From Geodermatophilus marinus (lineage in GTDB: Bacteria; Actinomycetota; Actinomycetes; Mycobacteriales; Geodermatophilaceae), in the NCBI RefSeq assembly GCF_003428645.1, contig NZ_QVQH01000013.1, positions 57,463 to 121,462 on the forward strand: a stretch of DNA of 64,000 nucleotides, read 5' to 3'. The notes beneath the pieces were generated by a model that was not told where the DNA came from, did no database searches, and saw only the letters and a list, made by a program, of their open reading frames with translations. Each line of letters begins with the position of its first letter. Positions within the stretch are counted from its first letter, which is position 1. The position numbers and the translations under genes were made by a program. Below are positions 1 to 8,565 of this stretch, piece after piece.

Positions 1-83
1 ATGAGCACGATGAAGCAGAACAGCACGGCCACGGACCCCCGGTCGTCCCGGAGTCCAGCGCTGGCGTGCGGGCGGGGTGTCAC
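1..83 (-). CDS. TadE/TadG-like pilus protein, N-terminal fragment
   Basis: A GTG at 83 opens a frame of about 27 codons that runs off the window edge. It reads a short charged start, then RDDRGSVAVLF and a hydrophobic stretch. A charged RGS motif followed at once by a membrane helix is typical of TadE/TadG pseudopilin-like proteins of Tad pili. The GTG overlaps the TGA of the preceding gene as GTGA, like other junctions in this operon. The body of the protein lies outside the window, so TadE and TadG types (the latter with an extra C-terminal domain) cannot be told apart. Confidence 0.6.
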   Translation of the reverse strand, partial: MTPRPHASAGLRDDRGSVAVLFCFIVL

Positions 84-544
84 GACAGGTCCCTGGCAGG
101 GTCGAGCGGGCTGGTGGCGCTGTCGTGCAGCGTCCGAGAGCCGGGCAGGCCGGCAACTCCGATGTCGGAGAGGTCGACGGTGCACGTCACGGCGACGGTG
201 ACCGATGCCGAGGCGCCCGGCGGCGCAGTGAACCTGGAGGTGTCGACGCTGACCTGGACGTCGATGCAGTGCAGGCCCTGGCTCGTCAGTGCGGTGGTGG
301 CGGTGTCGGTGGCGATCTGCTGGGCCGCGGCGGCCGATCGGGCCAGCGAGGCGTCCCGCGCCGCGATCCCGGCGACTCCGCTGATGCGGTCGCCGGCCAC
401 CGCGATCCGGGCGCCGACCACGAGCATGGCCACCACGAGGAGTCCGACCGGCAGCAGGATCGCCAGCTCCACCGACTCCGAGCCTCGGTCGTCCCGCCAC
501 CGCCGTCGGCGGCCGTTCGGAGCCGGCTGCAGGTCGGGGCTCAT
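80..544 (-). CDS. TadE-like pilus assembly protein
   Basis: The protein has 154 residues. A basic start is followed by RGSESVELAILLP at about residues 20-32 and a single membrane helix to about 50, then an exported region with a Cys pair (about 93 and 121). This is the TadE layout: a pseudopilin-like N-terminus anchored in the membrane and needed for Flp pilus assembly. The ATG at 544 overlaps the stop of the gene before it as ATGA, and its own TGA overlaps the next GTG, so translation is probably coupled on both sides. An upstream in-frame extension exists, but the ATG fits the operon spacing better. Confidence 0.75.
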   Translation of the reverse strand: MSPDLQPAPNGRRRRWRDDRGSESVELAILLPVGLLVVAMLVVGARIAVAGDRISGVAGIAARDASLARSAAAAQQIATDTATTALTSQGLHCIDVQVSVDTSRFTAPPGASASVTVAVTCTVDLSDIGVAGLPGSRTLHDSATSPLDPARDLS

Positions 545-1011
545 GGCGAGTCCGGGGTGGTGAAGCGTTCCTTGCCGCGCACCACGGTGACATCGACGGT
601 CGGGGCGAAGCCGGGCAGCGGGATCACGTTGGGCACGCTGGCGGTGACGTGCACCGAGACCGTGGTGGCGGTGCCGGACTCGGTCACCGAGTACCGGGTG
701 ATCGCGCCGGTCCCGAGCCTGGCCAGGTACGTGTCCGCTGCCGCCTGCCCCGCTCCCCCGGTCGCCCCGTGGACGCTGGCGGCGCGGGCTCCGACGTGCG
801 CCGCGGCGTCGGCCGCTTCCCGGGCGAAGTACCACAGCGCGAGCTGCGGGCCGGCCAACAGCAGCGCGACGATGATGGGAAACAGGATCGCGAACTCGAC
901 GCTGGATGAGCCCCGCTCGCTGCCGCGGCCGCGGTGTCGGCGGGAGCCCGGGCGCGCGACTGGACCGTGCGGCGAGGATGCCGCACGGTTCGGAGTCCGC
1001 GCCTCGAGCAT
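541..1011 (-). CDS. TadE-like pilus assembly protein
   Basis: This second TadE-type protein has 156 residues. After an Arg-rich cytoplasmic start of about 30 residues comes RGSSSVEFAILFP (about 33-45), the Glu-containing motif of TadE/pseudopilins, then one membrane helix and an exported domain of about 90 residues rich in Thr and Val. It follows the small membrane protein at 1028 by 16 bases and overlaps the next TadE-like gene by four bases. Two or three TadE/TadG-type genes in series are normal for Tad loci. The start is uncertain because the first 25 residues look unconserved and no strong ribosome binding site is visible. Confidence 0.75.
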   Translation of the reverse strand: MLEARTPNRAASSPHGPVARPGSRRHRGRGSERGSSSVEFAILFPIIVALLLAGPQLALWYFAREAADAAAHVGARAASVHGATGGAGQAAADTYLARLGTGAITRYSVTESGTATTVSVHVTASVPNVIPLPGFAPTVDVTVVRGKERFTTPDSP

Positions 1012-1027
1012 GAAACCGCTGCCGGTT

Positions 1028-1267
1028 CTACTGGAACAGCGACGTCTTGCTGGCCACGAACGCGATGGCCGCTGCGCTGACCGCGCCGCCCAGCGCGATG
1101 GCCAGGATGACCATGAACGCCTTCTCCGAGGAGTCCGAGCCTCGGTCGTCGGCGACGTGATCGGCGCTTAGCCAGGCCAGGACTGACAGCGCCATGACGG
1201 ACAGGGCCGTGACGCACTGCGCCACGACGGCCTGGGCGCCCCGGCGCCGGATGGTGAGCTGGAACAT
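1028..1267 (-). CDS. small two-helix membrane protein, possible Flp-type pilin
   Basis: The protein has 79 residues with two hydrophobic stretches (about 13-33 and 51-72). The second follows a polar SSEKAF, which resembles the short polar segment plus Glu that precedes the helix of Flp pilins, but the first helix is not usual for Flp. The position between tadC and the tadE genes is where many actinobacterial Tad clusters place the pilin, which is the main reason for the suggestion. No other Flp-like gene is visible in this window. It could equally be an unrelated membrane protein of the apparatus. Confidence 0.55.
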   Translation of the reverse strand: MFQLTIRRRGAQAVVAQCVTALSVMALSVLAWLSADHVADDRGSDSSEKAFMVILAIALGGAVSAAAIAFVASKTSLFQ

Positions 1268-1293
1268 GGGAAACCTCCGGGTAGGCGGTGCGG

Positions 1294-2193
1294 TCAGGAC
1301 GAGATCCCGAACATGCGGAGCATGAAGGGGACGAGCACGAACAAGGTCAGTCCGGTGACCAGCAGCGCCAGCGGGCGGGACATCCGCTCGCTGACCTGGT
1401 TGGCCTCGGTACGGGCGTCGGACAGCTCGGCGTGCCGAAGCGTGCGGGCGCTGGCCAGCAGGGTGTTGTAGACCGAGGCACCGTCGGCGGCCACTGCCGC
1501 GATGTCGGCGAGGTTGCGCAGCTCGGCGACCTGTAGCTCCTCACCGAGGTCGCGCAGCTCGCCCCAGGGTTTGCGGCCGGACAGCGCCGCGCGGCGGATG
1601 GCGCGGCGCATGCGGACGAACGGCATGCTGCCCGAGATCTCGGCGGCCTCTTCCAGTGCCTGCTCCACCGAGCCCCGCGCGCGACGTTCACCGGCCACCA
1701 GGGTGAGGAAGGACTCCAGGTTGCTCCGGAACTCCACCCGCGCCTTCTCCGCCGCCTCGCGTGCCTCGGCTGAGGGCAGAAACCACCCGACGACGGCGAT
1801 CCCCAGCCCGACCACGACGGGCAGGACGAAAGGCACCGGGACGTCGAGCAGCACGAACACCAGGCCGAACAGCGACGGAGCGAGCAAGCCGGCGAGCGCC
1901 AGGGTCAGCTTGCGGCCCGCGAGCTGAGCGCGGGTCCAGCCAATGATCGCCAAGTCGGCGTCTGAGACGCCCAGATGCCCGTCCAACGCCCGCGCCACCG
2001 GCCCCGGCAGCCAGTCCCACCGGTCTCGGGTGGACGTCGTCACCGCCGGCGCCGTTCGCACGGTCGGCTCGGCCGCCAACTGCTCCAGTGCGGCCACCAG
2101 TGACGGCGGCACTGGACGCAGTGCACGGACCGCGAGGACGAGGCCGCCCGCGATGAGCATCCCGGCGAGGGTGGCCGTCTGCAGCCCGGTCAC
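1294..2193 (-). CDS. tadC: TadC-like inner-membrane platform protein (T2SS GspF family)
   Basis: The protein has 299 residues if started at GTG 2193, which overlaps the TGA of tadB as GTGA. A longer frame reaches 2268 but would overlap tadB by 79 bases. It has an N-terminal helix, a pair of hydrophobic segments near the middle (about residues 110-160) and a C-terminal helix ending near the stop. The segment between the middle and last helices has the EQALEEAAEISG and RMRRAIRRA pattern of GspF/TadC cytoplasmic domains. TadB and TadC form the membrane platform on which the CpaF ATPase drives pilus extrusion. Confidence 0.85.
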   Translation of the reverse strand: MTGLQTATLAGMLIAGGLVLAVRALRPVPPSLVAALEQLAAEPTVRTAPAVTTSTRDRWDWLPGPVARALDGHLGVSDADLAIIGWTRAQLAGRKLTLALAGLLAPSLFGLVFVLLDVPVPFVLPVVVGLGIAVVGWFLPSAEAREAAEKARVEFRSNLESFLTLVAGERRARGSVEQALEEAAEISGSMPFVRMRRAIRRAALSGRKPWGELRDLGEELQVAELRNLADIAAVAADGASVYNTLLASARTLRHAELSDARTEANQVSERMSRPLALLVTGLTLFVLVPFMLRMFGISS

Positions 2194-3056
2194 CGGTGCA
2201 CCGGAGCCTGGTCCGGGTCGAAGAGCACCCGCGGGGGCTTGACCGGGTCGGACAACCGGCGCATCCATCGCAGCGACGTCGCGAAGATCGCAACCACTGC
2301 CAGCAGGGCGATCTGCCCCACCGGCGTCGAGTAGCCCGACAGGAAGGTCCGGGCGAACAGGGTCATCCCGACCACCAGCACCAGGGTCACCACAACGATG
2401 GTGCGCATGTTCGACCGCGGCTTGGCGCGTTCGGCCTCCACTTCACGGACCATGCGGGAGCGGTCGTCGAGGTCGGCGGCCAGCGCGGTGAGCACCTCGG
2501 CGAGCCCCGGCCCGCCGTTGCGCTCCCGCAGGATGAGCACCATGGCGATCTTCTCGGCGGCCGGGTCGTCGATCTCGCGGGCGAACTGCCGCAGCGCCGT
2601 CTCGGTGCCCTGTGGCCCCATCCTGGTCACCAGGTTGGTGACCGCCGGGGCGATCGGCTCCGGCACCGAGCTCAGGGAGCGACGCAGCGCATCGCGCGTC
2701 GACCCGGCGGCGCCGGAGCTGATCAAATCGGCCAGCCGCCGCGTCCAGTCCGCCAGCGCCTCGGACGTGGCGATCAGCCGCTTGGCTTCCTTGCCGCCGC
2801 CGAGCACCTTCGGAATGAACACGACACCGCCGGCAGCGCCCAGCGCCGCGGCCGGCCAGCCAGTGACCAGCAGGACGAGCACGCCGGCTGCCAGCGCACC
2901 GAGAAGCAGCGGAGTGGCCCCCCGCCGCGAGGACGAGCGCACCGACGGCGAGCGCTCCGGCAGGAAGGAGACGCCGCGCACCGCCCCGACGACGCCGACC
3001 AGGCCGGCCGCGAGCAGCAACCCGGCCAGGGTCAGGAGCAGGCCACCGGCCGTCAC
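2190..3056 (-). CDS. tadB: TadB-like inner-membrane platform protein (T2SS GspF family)
   Basis: The protein has 288 residues from GTG 3056, which overlaps the cpaF stop as GTGA. An ATG at 3092 would give a 12-residue extension inside cpaF. The pattern is TadB: an N-terminal helix, a further pair of helices near residues 55-85, a soluble domain with LADWTRRLADLIS and a CALxxF-like region including REIDDPAAEKIAMVL, and two C-terminal helices. It lies between the motor ATPase and TadC, the conserved tadA-tadB-tadC order. Confidence 0.85.
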   Translation of the reverse strand: MTAGGLLLTLAGLLLAAGLVGVVGAVRGVSFLPERSPSVRSSSRRGATPLLLGALAAGVLVLLVTGWPAAALGAAGGVVFIPKVLGGGKEAKRLIATSEALADWTRRLADLISSGAAGSTRDALRRSLSSVPEPIAPAVTNLVTRMGPQGTETALRQFAREIDDPAAEKIAMVLILRERNGGPGLAEVLTALAADLDDRSRMVREVEAERAKPRSNMRTIVVVTLVLVVGMTLFARTFLSGYSTPVGQIALLAVVAIFATSLRWMRRLSDPVKPPRVLFDPDQAPVHR

Positions 3057-4582
3057 GACGCACGCTCGCGGCGGTGAGGACCGGTGTGCCAATCCGAGGC
3101 GCCCGGGTGCAGCCAGTTCAGATCGAAGCCGACCGCGGTCAGCCGCTCGGCCAGCGACTCGCTGAGCATCCCCGGCCCCGTGGCCTGGGCGCGCCCGTCC
3201 TCGGCGCGCGGCGCGAAGATCGGCTTGAGGTCCGGCCGACCGGAGTCGCCGATCGGGCCGAGTTCGTAGATGCCGGAGACGTACCGGGCGTAGTCACGGT
3301 CGCGATGCACGTGCACGACCAGGTTCAGGGCGGCCAGCGAGCGCAGCACCAGCTCCGGGGACGGGGCCGGATGCGCCTTCAGCGCGTTGATCAGCACCTT
3401 GTCGAACACGCCGTCGGCCGACGGTGAGTGGATCGTGCACATGACCGACGAGATGCCGCTGGTCGCCGCCTCCAGCAGATAGGTGACGTAGGCACCGCGG
3501 ACCTCCCCGACGAGCACCCAGGTCGGGGACGCGCGCAGCGCCAGGTGCAGCGCATCCCCCATGTCGAACCCCCCTCTGCCTTCAGCGTTGGGTAGCCGGG
3601 ACTCGAACGGTCGGCAGACCGCGTGCCGCCTGACCAGCTGCCGGCGCTCGGGATCCCACCGAGGCAGGTGCAGACCCAGCTCCCGCTCGTCCTCCACGGT
3701 GATGACCACGTTGTTCCACGGGATGGCGTTGCCCAGCGCGCGCAGCAGCGTTGTCTTGCCGACCCCCGGCGCTCCGCTGACCAGCGGAGATGCGCCGGCG
3801 AGGATCGCCGCATGCAGGAAGCCTCGCACCGGTGAGTCGACCATGTTCATCTCGTGCAGGTCGTCGAGGCTCGGATCACTGAACCGGTGCACCCGGATCA
3901 CCCCGGCCGGGCGCGGCAGCACGTCCATAGCCGCCTGCAGCCGCGCGCCGAGCTCGGTCACGCCCTTCAGCCGCACGTTCAGGATGGGGCTGGCTGAGGA
4001 GAACTCGCGGCTGGTCTGACCGTCGTCCGACCGTGAACCGATCGACCGCAGCAGCTGCTCGAGCTCCTCGTCGCTGGAGGCGATCGCCGGCCCGGGCACG
4101 AGTTGGCCGCTGGCCATCCGCAGCATCGTCGGCTCGCAGCCCTCGAAGTGGATGTCCTCCACGTCGTCCCGGGCCATCAGGGGAGCCAGTCGCCCCAGCC
4201 CGTCCAGCTCGGCCAGCACGGCCGCGAAGATCCTGTCCTCGGTGGTCACTTCCGGCGCCGGACGGCCGCGATTGGCCTCGTGCAACAGCCACTGGTCGTA
4301 CTCGTCGCGGATCAACTTCCGGGTCAGCTCGCGCCGCGGGCCCGGGGCGTAGTTCCTGTCCTCCACCGTCAACCGGGTCGACACCCGGTCACGCAACTCC
4401 ACCACGACGCGGTACTCGGTGCTGGTGAGCTCCTTGGTATCGGCTGGTGTGGCGTCGACCGGCGCGGCCACCGCAGCCAGCGGCTCTGGCGGCGGCAACG
4501 GCGGACGCTCGCGGGCGGGCCGCGGCAGGTCAGGGGCGGCAGGCACTTCCAGCCGCGGCGACGCGGTGTCCTCGTTCCTCAT
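3053..4582 (-). CDS. cpaF: CpaF/TadA family pilus assembly ATPase
   Basis: The protein has 509 residues. A disordered Pro-rich start of about 50 residues is followed by the CpaF N-terminal domain and a RecA-like ATPase. Walker A is GAPGVGKTT, an acidic ITVEDERELGL (Asp box) follows, and Walker B is WVLVGEVRG. Secretion ATPases of this family form hexamers at the inner membrane and power Tad pilus assembly. The ATG at 4582 overlaps the stop of the TadZ-like gene by four bases. All catalytic motifs look intact. Confidence 0.92.
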   Translation of the reverse strand: MRNEDTASPRLEVPAAPDLPRPARERPPLPPPEPLAAVAAPVDATPADTKELTSTEYRVVVELRDRVSTRLTVEDRNYAPGPRRELTRKLIRDEYDQWLLHEANRGRPAPEVTTEDRIFAAVLAELDGLGRLAPLMARDDVEDIHFEGCEPTMLRMASGQLVPGPAIASSDEELEQLLRSIGSRSDDGQTSREFSSASPILNVRLKGVTELGARLQAAMDVLPRPAGVIRVHRFSDPSLDDLHEMNMVDSPVRGFLHAAILAGASPLVSGAPGVGKTTLLRALGNAIPWNNVVITVEDERELGLHLPRWDPERRQLVRRHAVCRPFESRLPNAEGRGGFDMGDALHLALRASPTWVLVGEVRGAYVTYLLEAATSGISSVMCTIHSPSADGVFDKVLINALKAHPAPSPELVLRSLAALNLVVHVHRDRDYARYVSGIYELGPIGDSGRPDLKPIFAPRAEDGRAQATGPGMLSESLAERLTAVGFDLNWLHPGASDWHTGPHRRERAS

Positions 4583-5361
4583 CCGGCCACCACCTCGGCG
4601 ACACGCGACGCCTCGGTCGGACTGGTCAGCGTCTTGGCCAGGGACGCCGCCGCGCGCAGCAGCGCGGACCGTTGCAGCGTCTTCGGGTTGACCGTCGCGC
4701 CGTCGGAGAGCGCCTGCGCTGCGGTCCGGTCATAGGGCAACGTGCCCGCCAGCGGTAGGTCCAACGCCTTGGCGACTTCGCCGGCGGAGTACGGCCCGTC
4801 CCCGACCACGAGTGCCGTGACCTTCGCCAAGTCGCCGAGCTCGTGTCGCAGTCGTTGCGTCGCATCCTGCGCCGCGTGCACCGACCGCACGCTGGGCCGC
4901 ACCGCCAGCAGCACCCGGTCAGCGGCCCGCAGCACCGGCCAGCAGCCGCGCTCGGTCACCAGTCGTCCGGCGTCGACCAAGGCGTCCCGCCCGATCGACG
5001 CGCTCGCCGTGTGAAGGGCCGAGGCCAGCCGCTCCCATGCGTCGGCGGTGAACGAGGTGCCCTGCGCGGCGGTCGTCACTCCTGGAACCAGCCACACCTG
5101 CGGCTGCTCGGGAAGCTGCACCGCATGCTGGGCGACCATCGTGGCGGCCTGCATCGCCGGGACACCCCGCCGGGCCGCCGTCGACCATGACAGGAGTCCC
5201 CGGTCGGCGCCGACCCGGCCGGCCAGCAGCCCCGGCGCCATGTCCCCGCCAGCCGGGTCACAGTCGGCGACGAGCAATGGCCCGGGCCACGCCAGGGCCA
5301 ACGCCCAGGTCGAGGTGGTCACCCCGGGCGCGGCCTTCCCCGAGGTCACGACGGTGAGCAT
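4579..5361 (-). CDS. TadZ/CpaE-like ParA-superfamily protein with altered P-loop
   Basis: The protein has 260 residues with the ParA/MinD fold order: a P-loop-like start TSGKAAPGVTTST at residues 6-18, a VADCDPAGGD switch at about 32-41, and a C-terminal VVGDGPYSAGEVAKAL segment. TadZ/CpaE proteins localise the Tad apparatus at the pole and are ParA relatives. The canonical second Lys of the Walker A motif (GKT/S) is replaced by Val here while the first, signature Lys is kept, so ATP hydrolysis may be weak or absent, as known for some TadZ proteins. It lies four bases after the SAF-domain gene and overlaps cpaF. Confidence 0.7.
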   Translation of the reverse strand: MLTVVTSGKAAPGVTTSTWALALAWPGPLLVADCDPAGGDMAPGLLAGRVGADRGLLSWSTAARRGVPAMQAATMVAQHAVQLPEQPQVWLVPGVTTAAQGTSFTADAWERLASALHTASASIGRDALVDAGRLVTERGCWPVLRAADRVLLAVRPSVRSVHAAQDATQRLRHELGDLAKVTALVVGDGPYSAGEVAKALDLPLAGTLPYDRTAAQALSDGATVNPKTLQRSALLRAAASLAKTLTSPTEASRVAEVVAG

Positions 5362-5365
5362 CAGG

Positions 5366-6100
5366 TCACCGCCCCGCCGGCAGCAGGATCAACGCCAGGT
5401 TGCCGGTTGAGGCGAGCTCGGCCACCCGCACGCCGTCGTCGGCGCTGACTCGCACGTCGATCACCGCCACCTGCGTGGCCTGGTTGAGCGATCCGACCTC
5501 GGCGACCGTCGCGTCGATCTGCTGACCGCGGGGACCGTCTGAGTCGGCAGACGGCGTACCGCTGCCACCGGTCGAGCCGGTGCTGCCGGGGGTCGCCACG
5601 ATCAGCACCTGCTGGCCTGGGTTCAGCCCACCGGCCGGAAACTGCCCTTCCTTCAATGGCAGCGCGACCAGCATCTCCCCCGCCGTGAATCCGCTGTCCG
5701 GGCCGACCTGGGCGCCGGTCAGCAGCTCTCCGCGGGTCAGCGGCACCTGGGCGACCATCCCGACGATGTGGGACCGCTGCGAGGCAGGGATTGGTGACAG
5801 GTTGGGATCCGACGTCACGTTCGCGACCGTCAGGTCCTCCGCGGTGATCGTCGAGCCCACTTGCACGTCGCGGGCGACCGCCAGTACCTCCGTGCGCGCG
5901 GTCAGCATCTGGCCGGCACTGAAGGCCAGCAGGCCCCCGAGCAGCACGACCAGCACGCTCAGGACCAGCGACTTGCGGCTGGCACGTTTCCTCGCCGCCG
6001 CGGTACGCACCGGAGGAGCCGGCGGCAGCGCCGCCTCTGGCGCCGGAGCCGGATAGCGCTCGGCCGCCGGCGACGCCATCCCGTTGACCCGCGTCGTCAC
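5366..6100 (-). CDS. SAF-domain protein, CpaB/RcpC-like
   Basis: The protein has 244 residues from GTG 6100, in GTGA overlap with the preceding gene. A Pro/Ala-rich cytoplasmic start is followed by a membrane helix at about residues 43-65 and then a SAF domain (about 70-140), with RDVQVGSTITAEDL and a second segment ending in LTRGELLTGAQV. CpaB/RcpC proteins have this architecture and act in the periplasm on pilus secretion and modification. It lies inside the Tad operon just before the TadZ-like gene, which supports the call. The C-terminal part has a Gly/Ser-rich linker and a Val-rich region. Confidence 0.75.
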   Translation of the reverse strand: MTTRVNGMASPAAERYPAPAPEAALPPAPPVRTAAARKRASRKSLVLSVLVVLLGGLLAFSAGQMLTARTEVLAVARDVQVGSTITAEDLTVANVTSDPNLSPIPASQRSHIVGMVAQVPLTRGELLTGAQVGPDSGFTAGEMLVALPLKEGQFPAGGLNPGQQVLIVATPGSTGSTGGSGTPSADSDGPRGQQIDATVAEVGSLNQATQVAVIDVRVSADDGVRVAELASTGNLALILLPAGR

Positions 6101-7062
6101 CTGATCACGACCGACTGCACCTCCGCCACCGTGAACGTCGCGTTCGAGGTCGTCGTCAGATCCGGCAGCGTGCCGGTGGCGCCCGTCGACGACGTCCAGG
6201 TGACCGACCACTGGATGCCGTACGTCGCCGTCACCTGCCCATCGGGCTGGCGGATCGATGAGTGCGGGTACCGGTAGTCACAGCCCGCCGGCGACGCGGC
6301 CCACACCCCGTCGCCCGGCTGCCACGCCATACCAGGACCCGGGCACGACACCGTGGCAGCCCCATCGCCCGGCGTGAACGACAGCGCCGTCGGTGTCACC
6401 GTCACCTGTGCCCACACGCCTCCGGCGTCGGCACGCGCGGTCAGTGCTCGGAACGATCCCGGGTCGGTCCAGAACCAGGTGTAGGCGTTGACGACCGTGA
6501 ACGGCTGTCCGTCCTGCAGAGTGCCGGCCGGATAACGGCCCGTCGTCGGTGATGGCACCGTCATTGTGCTGAGCGCCTGTTGCGCGAGCTGCGCTGGATC
6601 GATCGCGGCCGGAACCCCCGGCGGGTTCGCCGACCAGAAGCTGAAGCCGTTGGTACCGGGGAAAGCTCCACCGCCAGTGTAGGAAAGGCAGCTGTAGATG
6701 GCGCCGTCCGTGCGACCGCCCCAGATCGGCGAGTCCTTGGGAGGCTGTTGGGCCATCGCCTCCACGTAGCACTGCATGTCCTGCACCCACCACGCCTGGC
6801 CCTCCTGGCACGGAATGACGGTGCCGGAGGGGCTGACAGTGCAGGCCGCCGCAGGCGTGCCGCCATCCCCGTCGGGAGTCGTCGCGGCCGGTGGGGCCGC
6901 CGTCCCAGGGGCATCCTCGGCCGTTTCGACTCCGACTACACAAATGCCGTGCGAGTCGTACTGCTGGCAGGTCGCCGGATCAGCGACAGCAGTTGGCGAG
7001 AGGACCAGCGAGGCGCACACGCACAGCAGCGCTCCCGCCAGGGCGAGGACTACCCGTCGCAT
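6097..7062 (-). CDS. secreted protein of the Tad operon, function unknown
   Basis: The protein has 321 residues. A signal peptide is clear: MRR, a Leu/Ala-rich core, and a likely cleavage site after AVA near residue 27. The mature part has about eight Cys residues, which suggests disulfides, a Thr/Ala/Pro-rich linker near 45-70, and Trp-rich segments. The ATG at 7062 overlaps the preceding lipoprotein gene by 13 bases. I recognise no catalytic motif. Proteins like this, with a signal peptide and an Ig-like Thr/Val-rich end, occur beside actinobacterial Tad genes; a role at the cell surface with the pilus is inference from position. Confidence 0.7.
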   Translation of the reverse strand: MRRVVLALAGALLCVCASLVLSPTAVADPATCQQYDSHGICVVGVETAEDAPGTAAPPAATTPDGDGGTPAAACTVSPSGTVIPCQEGQAWWVQDMQCYVEAMAQQPPKDSPIWGGRTDGAIYSCLSYTGGGAFPGTNGFSFWSANPPGVPAAIDPAQLAQQALSTMTVPSPTTGRYPAGTLQDGQPFTVVNAYTWFWTDPGSFRALTARADAGGVWAQVTVTPTALSFTPGDGAATVSCPGPGMAWQPGDGVWAASPAGCDYRYPHSSIRQPDGQVTATYGIQWSVTWTSSTGATGTLPDLTTTSNATFTVAEVQSVVIR

Positions 7063-7667
7063 GACTCCGCCTGCCTGTTCGGCGCCTCGCTGACCCGCCA
7101 CGACGACGTGTCCGGATAGTCCGGGTTCACCACGGTGAGTTGCTGGACGAGGTACCGCGGACGGTCGGGAGGCACGATCGACTGCCCGGTGGCGTCGACC
7201 GCGTCGACCTGGCTCACGTCGACGCAGGCGGTGACGACGATGGTCGGGAAGACAGGTGACGGCGAAGCGGCGGGAGTGTTGGACAGGTCGACGCTGGCGG
7301 CGGATGCAGTCACCAGCTGCGACCGACCGGTCTGGCGGTAGCCCTGGGAACGGAACTTCCCGATGGCTGTGGCCTGGGCAGTGGCTTCCGGAGCCACCGC
7401 GACCTGGTAGATCCCGTCGAGCGGGAGTGACGGGTCGAGGTACAGGTCGTCGATCGTCCGCAGGTACTCCGGGACGAGTTCGACCGCCGCTGCCTGCGCT
7501 TCCTCGGCGGGGCTCGAAGTGGTCGGCGAGGGGCTCGACGTCTGGGAGCTCGACGTCCCGGACGTCGACGCACTCGACGAGCCGGGGTCTGACGACGACG
7601 AACAACCCAAGGTCGTCAGCGCCAGGAGCACCGCGGCCGCTCCGGCCGTCGCGCGCATCACCGCCAT
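7050..7667 (-). CDS. putative lipoprotein at the head of the Tad operon
   Basis: The protein has 205 residues with a lipoprotein signal: MRATAGAAAVLLALTTLGC, with the Cys at about residue 22, then a Ser/Thr/Pro-rich linker to about 60. The folded part has EYLRTIDDLYLDPSL and VVTACVDVSQVDAVD, a pattern found in actinobacterial lipoproteins of unknown function with a cystatin-like or NTF2-like fold; that fold assignment is tentative. It is the first gene of the leftward operon, and the 259 bases upstream are shared with the divergent prepilin peptidase. Confidence 0.7.
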   Translation of the reverse strand: MAVMRATAGAAAVLLALTTLGCSSSSDPGSSSASTSGTSSSQTSSPSPTTSSPAEEAQAAAVELVPEYLRTIDDLYLDPSLPLDGIYQVAVAPEATAQATAIGKFRSQGYRQTGRSQLVTASAASVDLSNTPAASPSPVFPTIVVTACVDVSQVDAVDATGQSIVPPDRPRYLVQQLTVVNPDYPDTSSWRVSEAPNRQAESCDG

Positions 7668-7926
7668 GCCTGATCACCCCCGATCGCGTCACCGTCCGTC
7701 GACCGAGGTTGCCCTCCGGGTCGAGCGGACGTGTGACCGCCGTCTCGTTCCCACCCTTTCGGGTGACAAGTTGTCGCTGAGTCCGTCACTCGTCCTCCCC
7801 GTCTGGGTGTACCGCGCGGTCCTGACACGCTCCCGCACCGGAAGCTGGGATGGCGCAGCTATCCACAGGATTGCGCGGCGTCGAGCAGGACAAGTTCCCG
7901 TGGAGGTCAAGGGTGGCCCTCAGCGG
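7668..7926. promoter_or_regulatory. divergent intergenic region between the Tad operon and the prepilin peptidase
   Basis: These 259 bases separate two divergent starts (7667 leftwards, 7927 rightwards), so both promoters should lie here. I see no convincing palindrome or -35/-10 pair. A GTG at 7900 in frame with the peptidase could move its start upstream by nine codons. Confidence 0.4.
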
Positions 7927-8565
7927 ATGAACGGCACGTGGATGGTCGCCACGGTGGCAGGAGCACTGGTTGGCGCCGCAGCTACGCCCTGGCTCACTAC
8001 CCGTGGGCTCGCTCAGTTGGCGCGGATTGACGCTGCCCGGCCGAGCCTGGCGCTGGCCAGCGCCGTCGCCGGCGGCGGAGCGGGAGCCGCGGCGATCGTG
8101 ACGTCCCACCGTGCGGACACGTGGTGGCTGGTGCCTGCCCTGCTGGTCTGGGGATGCGCTTTGGTCGCCGCGGCGTCCTGCGATGCGGTCACCCAACGCA
8201 TCCCGACGGCGCTCGTCCGGCAGGCCGCCGTCGGCACCGGCGTGCTGCTGACCGTCGGCTTCGCCGTGCACGGTGACTGGCGCGGCCTGCTCACCAGCGG
8301 TCTCGCAGCTGCGGCGGCGGGGGTCGTCCTGCTGTTGTGCTGGCGGTTCGCGGGAGCAGGGTTCGGCGACGTCCGCCTGGCTGTGCTCGGTGGCCTGGGT
8401 CTCGGACACGCCACGCATCGCGGCTTGTTGTTGGCCCTCGCCGCCTTCTCCTTGGTCACCGTGACGCAGGCCGTGGTCACCTTGATGCGCGACGGGGACC
8501 GCCGGAGGACCTTTCCCTACGGCCCTGCCCTCGCGGCCGGTTTTCTGCTCGCGGCCACCCTTTGA
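7927..8565 (+). CDS. A24 family prepilin peptidase (TadV/CpaA-like)
   Basis: The protein has 212 residues with about six membrane helices. The two catalytic Asp sites of type IV prepilin peptidases are visible: ASCDAVTQRIPTALV (first Asp, about residue 82) and AGFGDVRLAVLGGLGLG (second, in the GxGD-type motif, about 146). It should cleave the leader of the Tad pilin and pseudopilins. It diverges from the Tad operon, a common arrangement. ATG 7927 puts the first helix right at the N-terminus; GTG 7900 is an alternative start. Confidence 0.85.
   Translation: MNGTWMVATVAGALVGAAATPWLTTRGLAQLARIDAARPSLALASAVAGGGAGAAAIVTSHRADTWWLVPALLVWGCALVAAASCDAVTQRIPTALVRQAAVGTGVLLTVGFAVHGDWRGLLTSGLAAAAAGVVLLLCWRFAGAGFGDVRLAVLGGLGLGHATHRGLLLALAAFSLVTVTQAVVTLMRDGDRRRTFPYGPALAAGFLLAATL

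Noticed and set aside
3590..3625. A tRNA T-loop-like GTTCGAGTCCC in cpaF as a second attachment site
   Set aside because: It codes for the conserved CRPFESRLPN region of CpaF in frame and does not match the tRNA-Asn acceptor side, so the match is chance.
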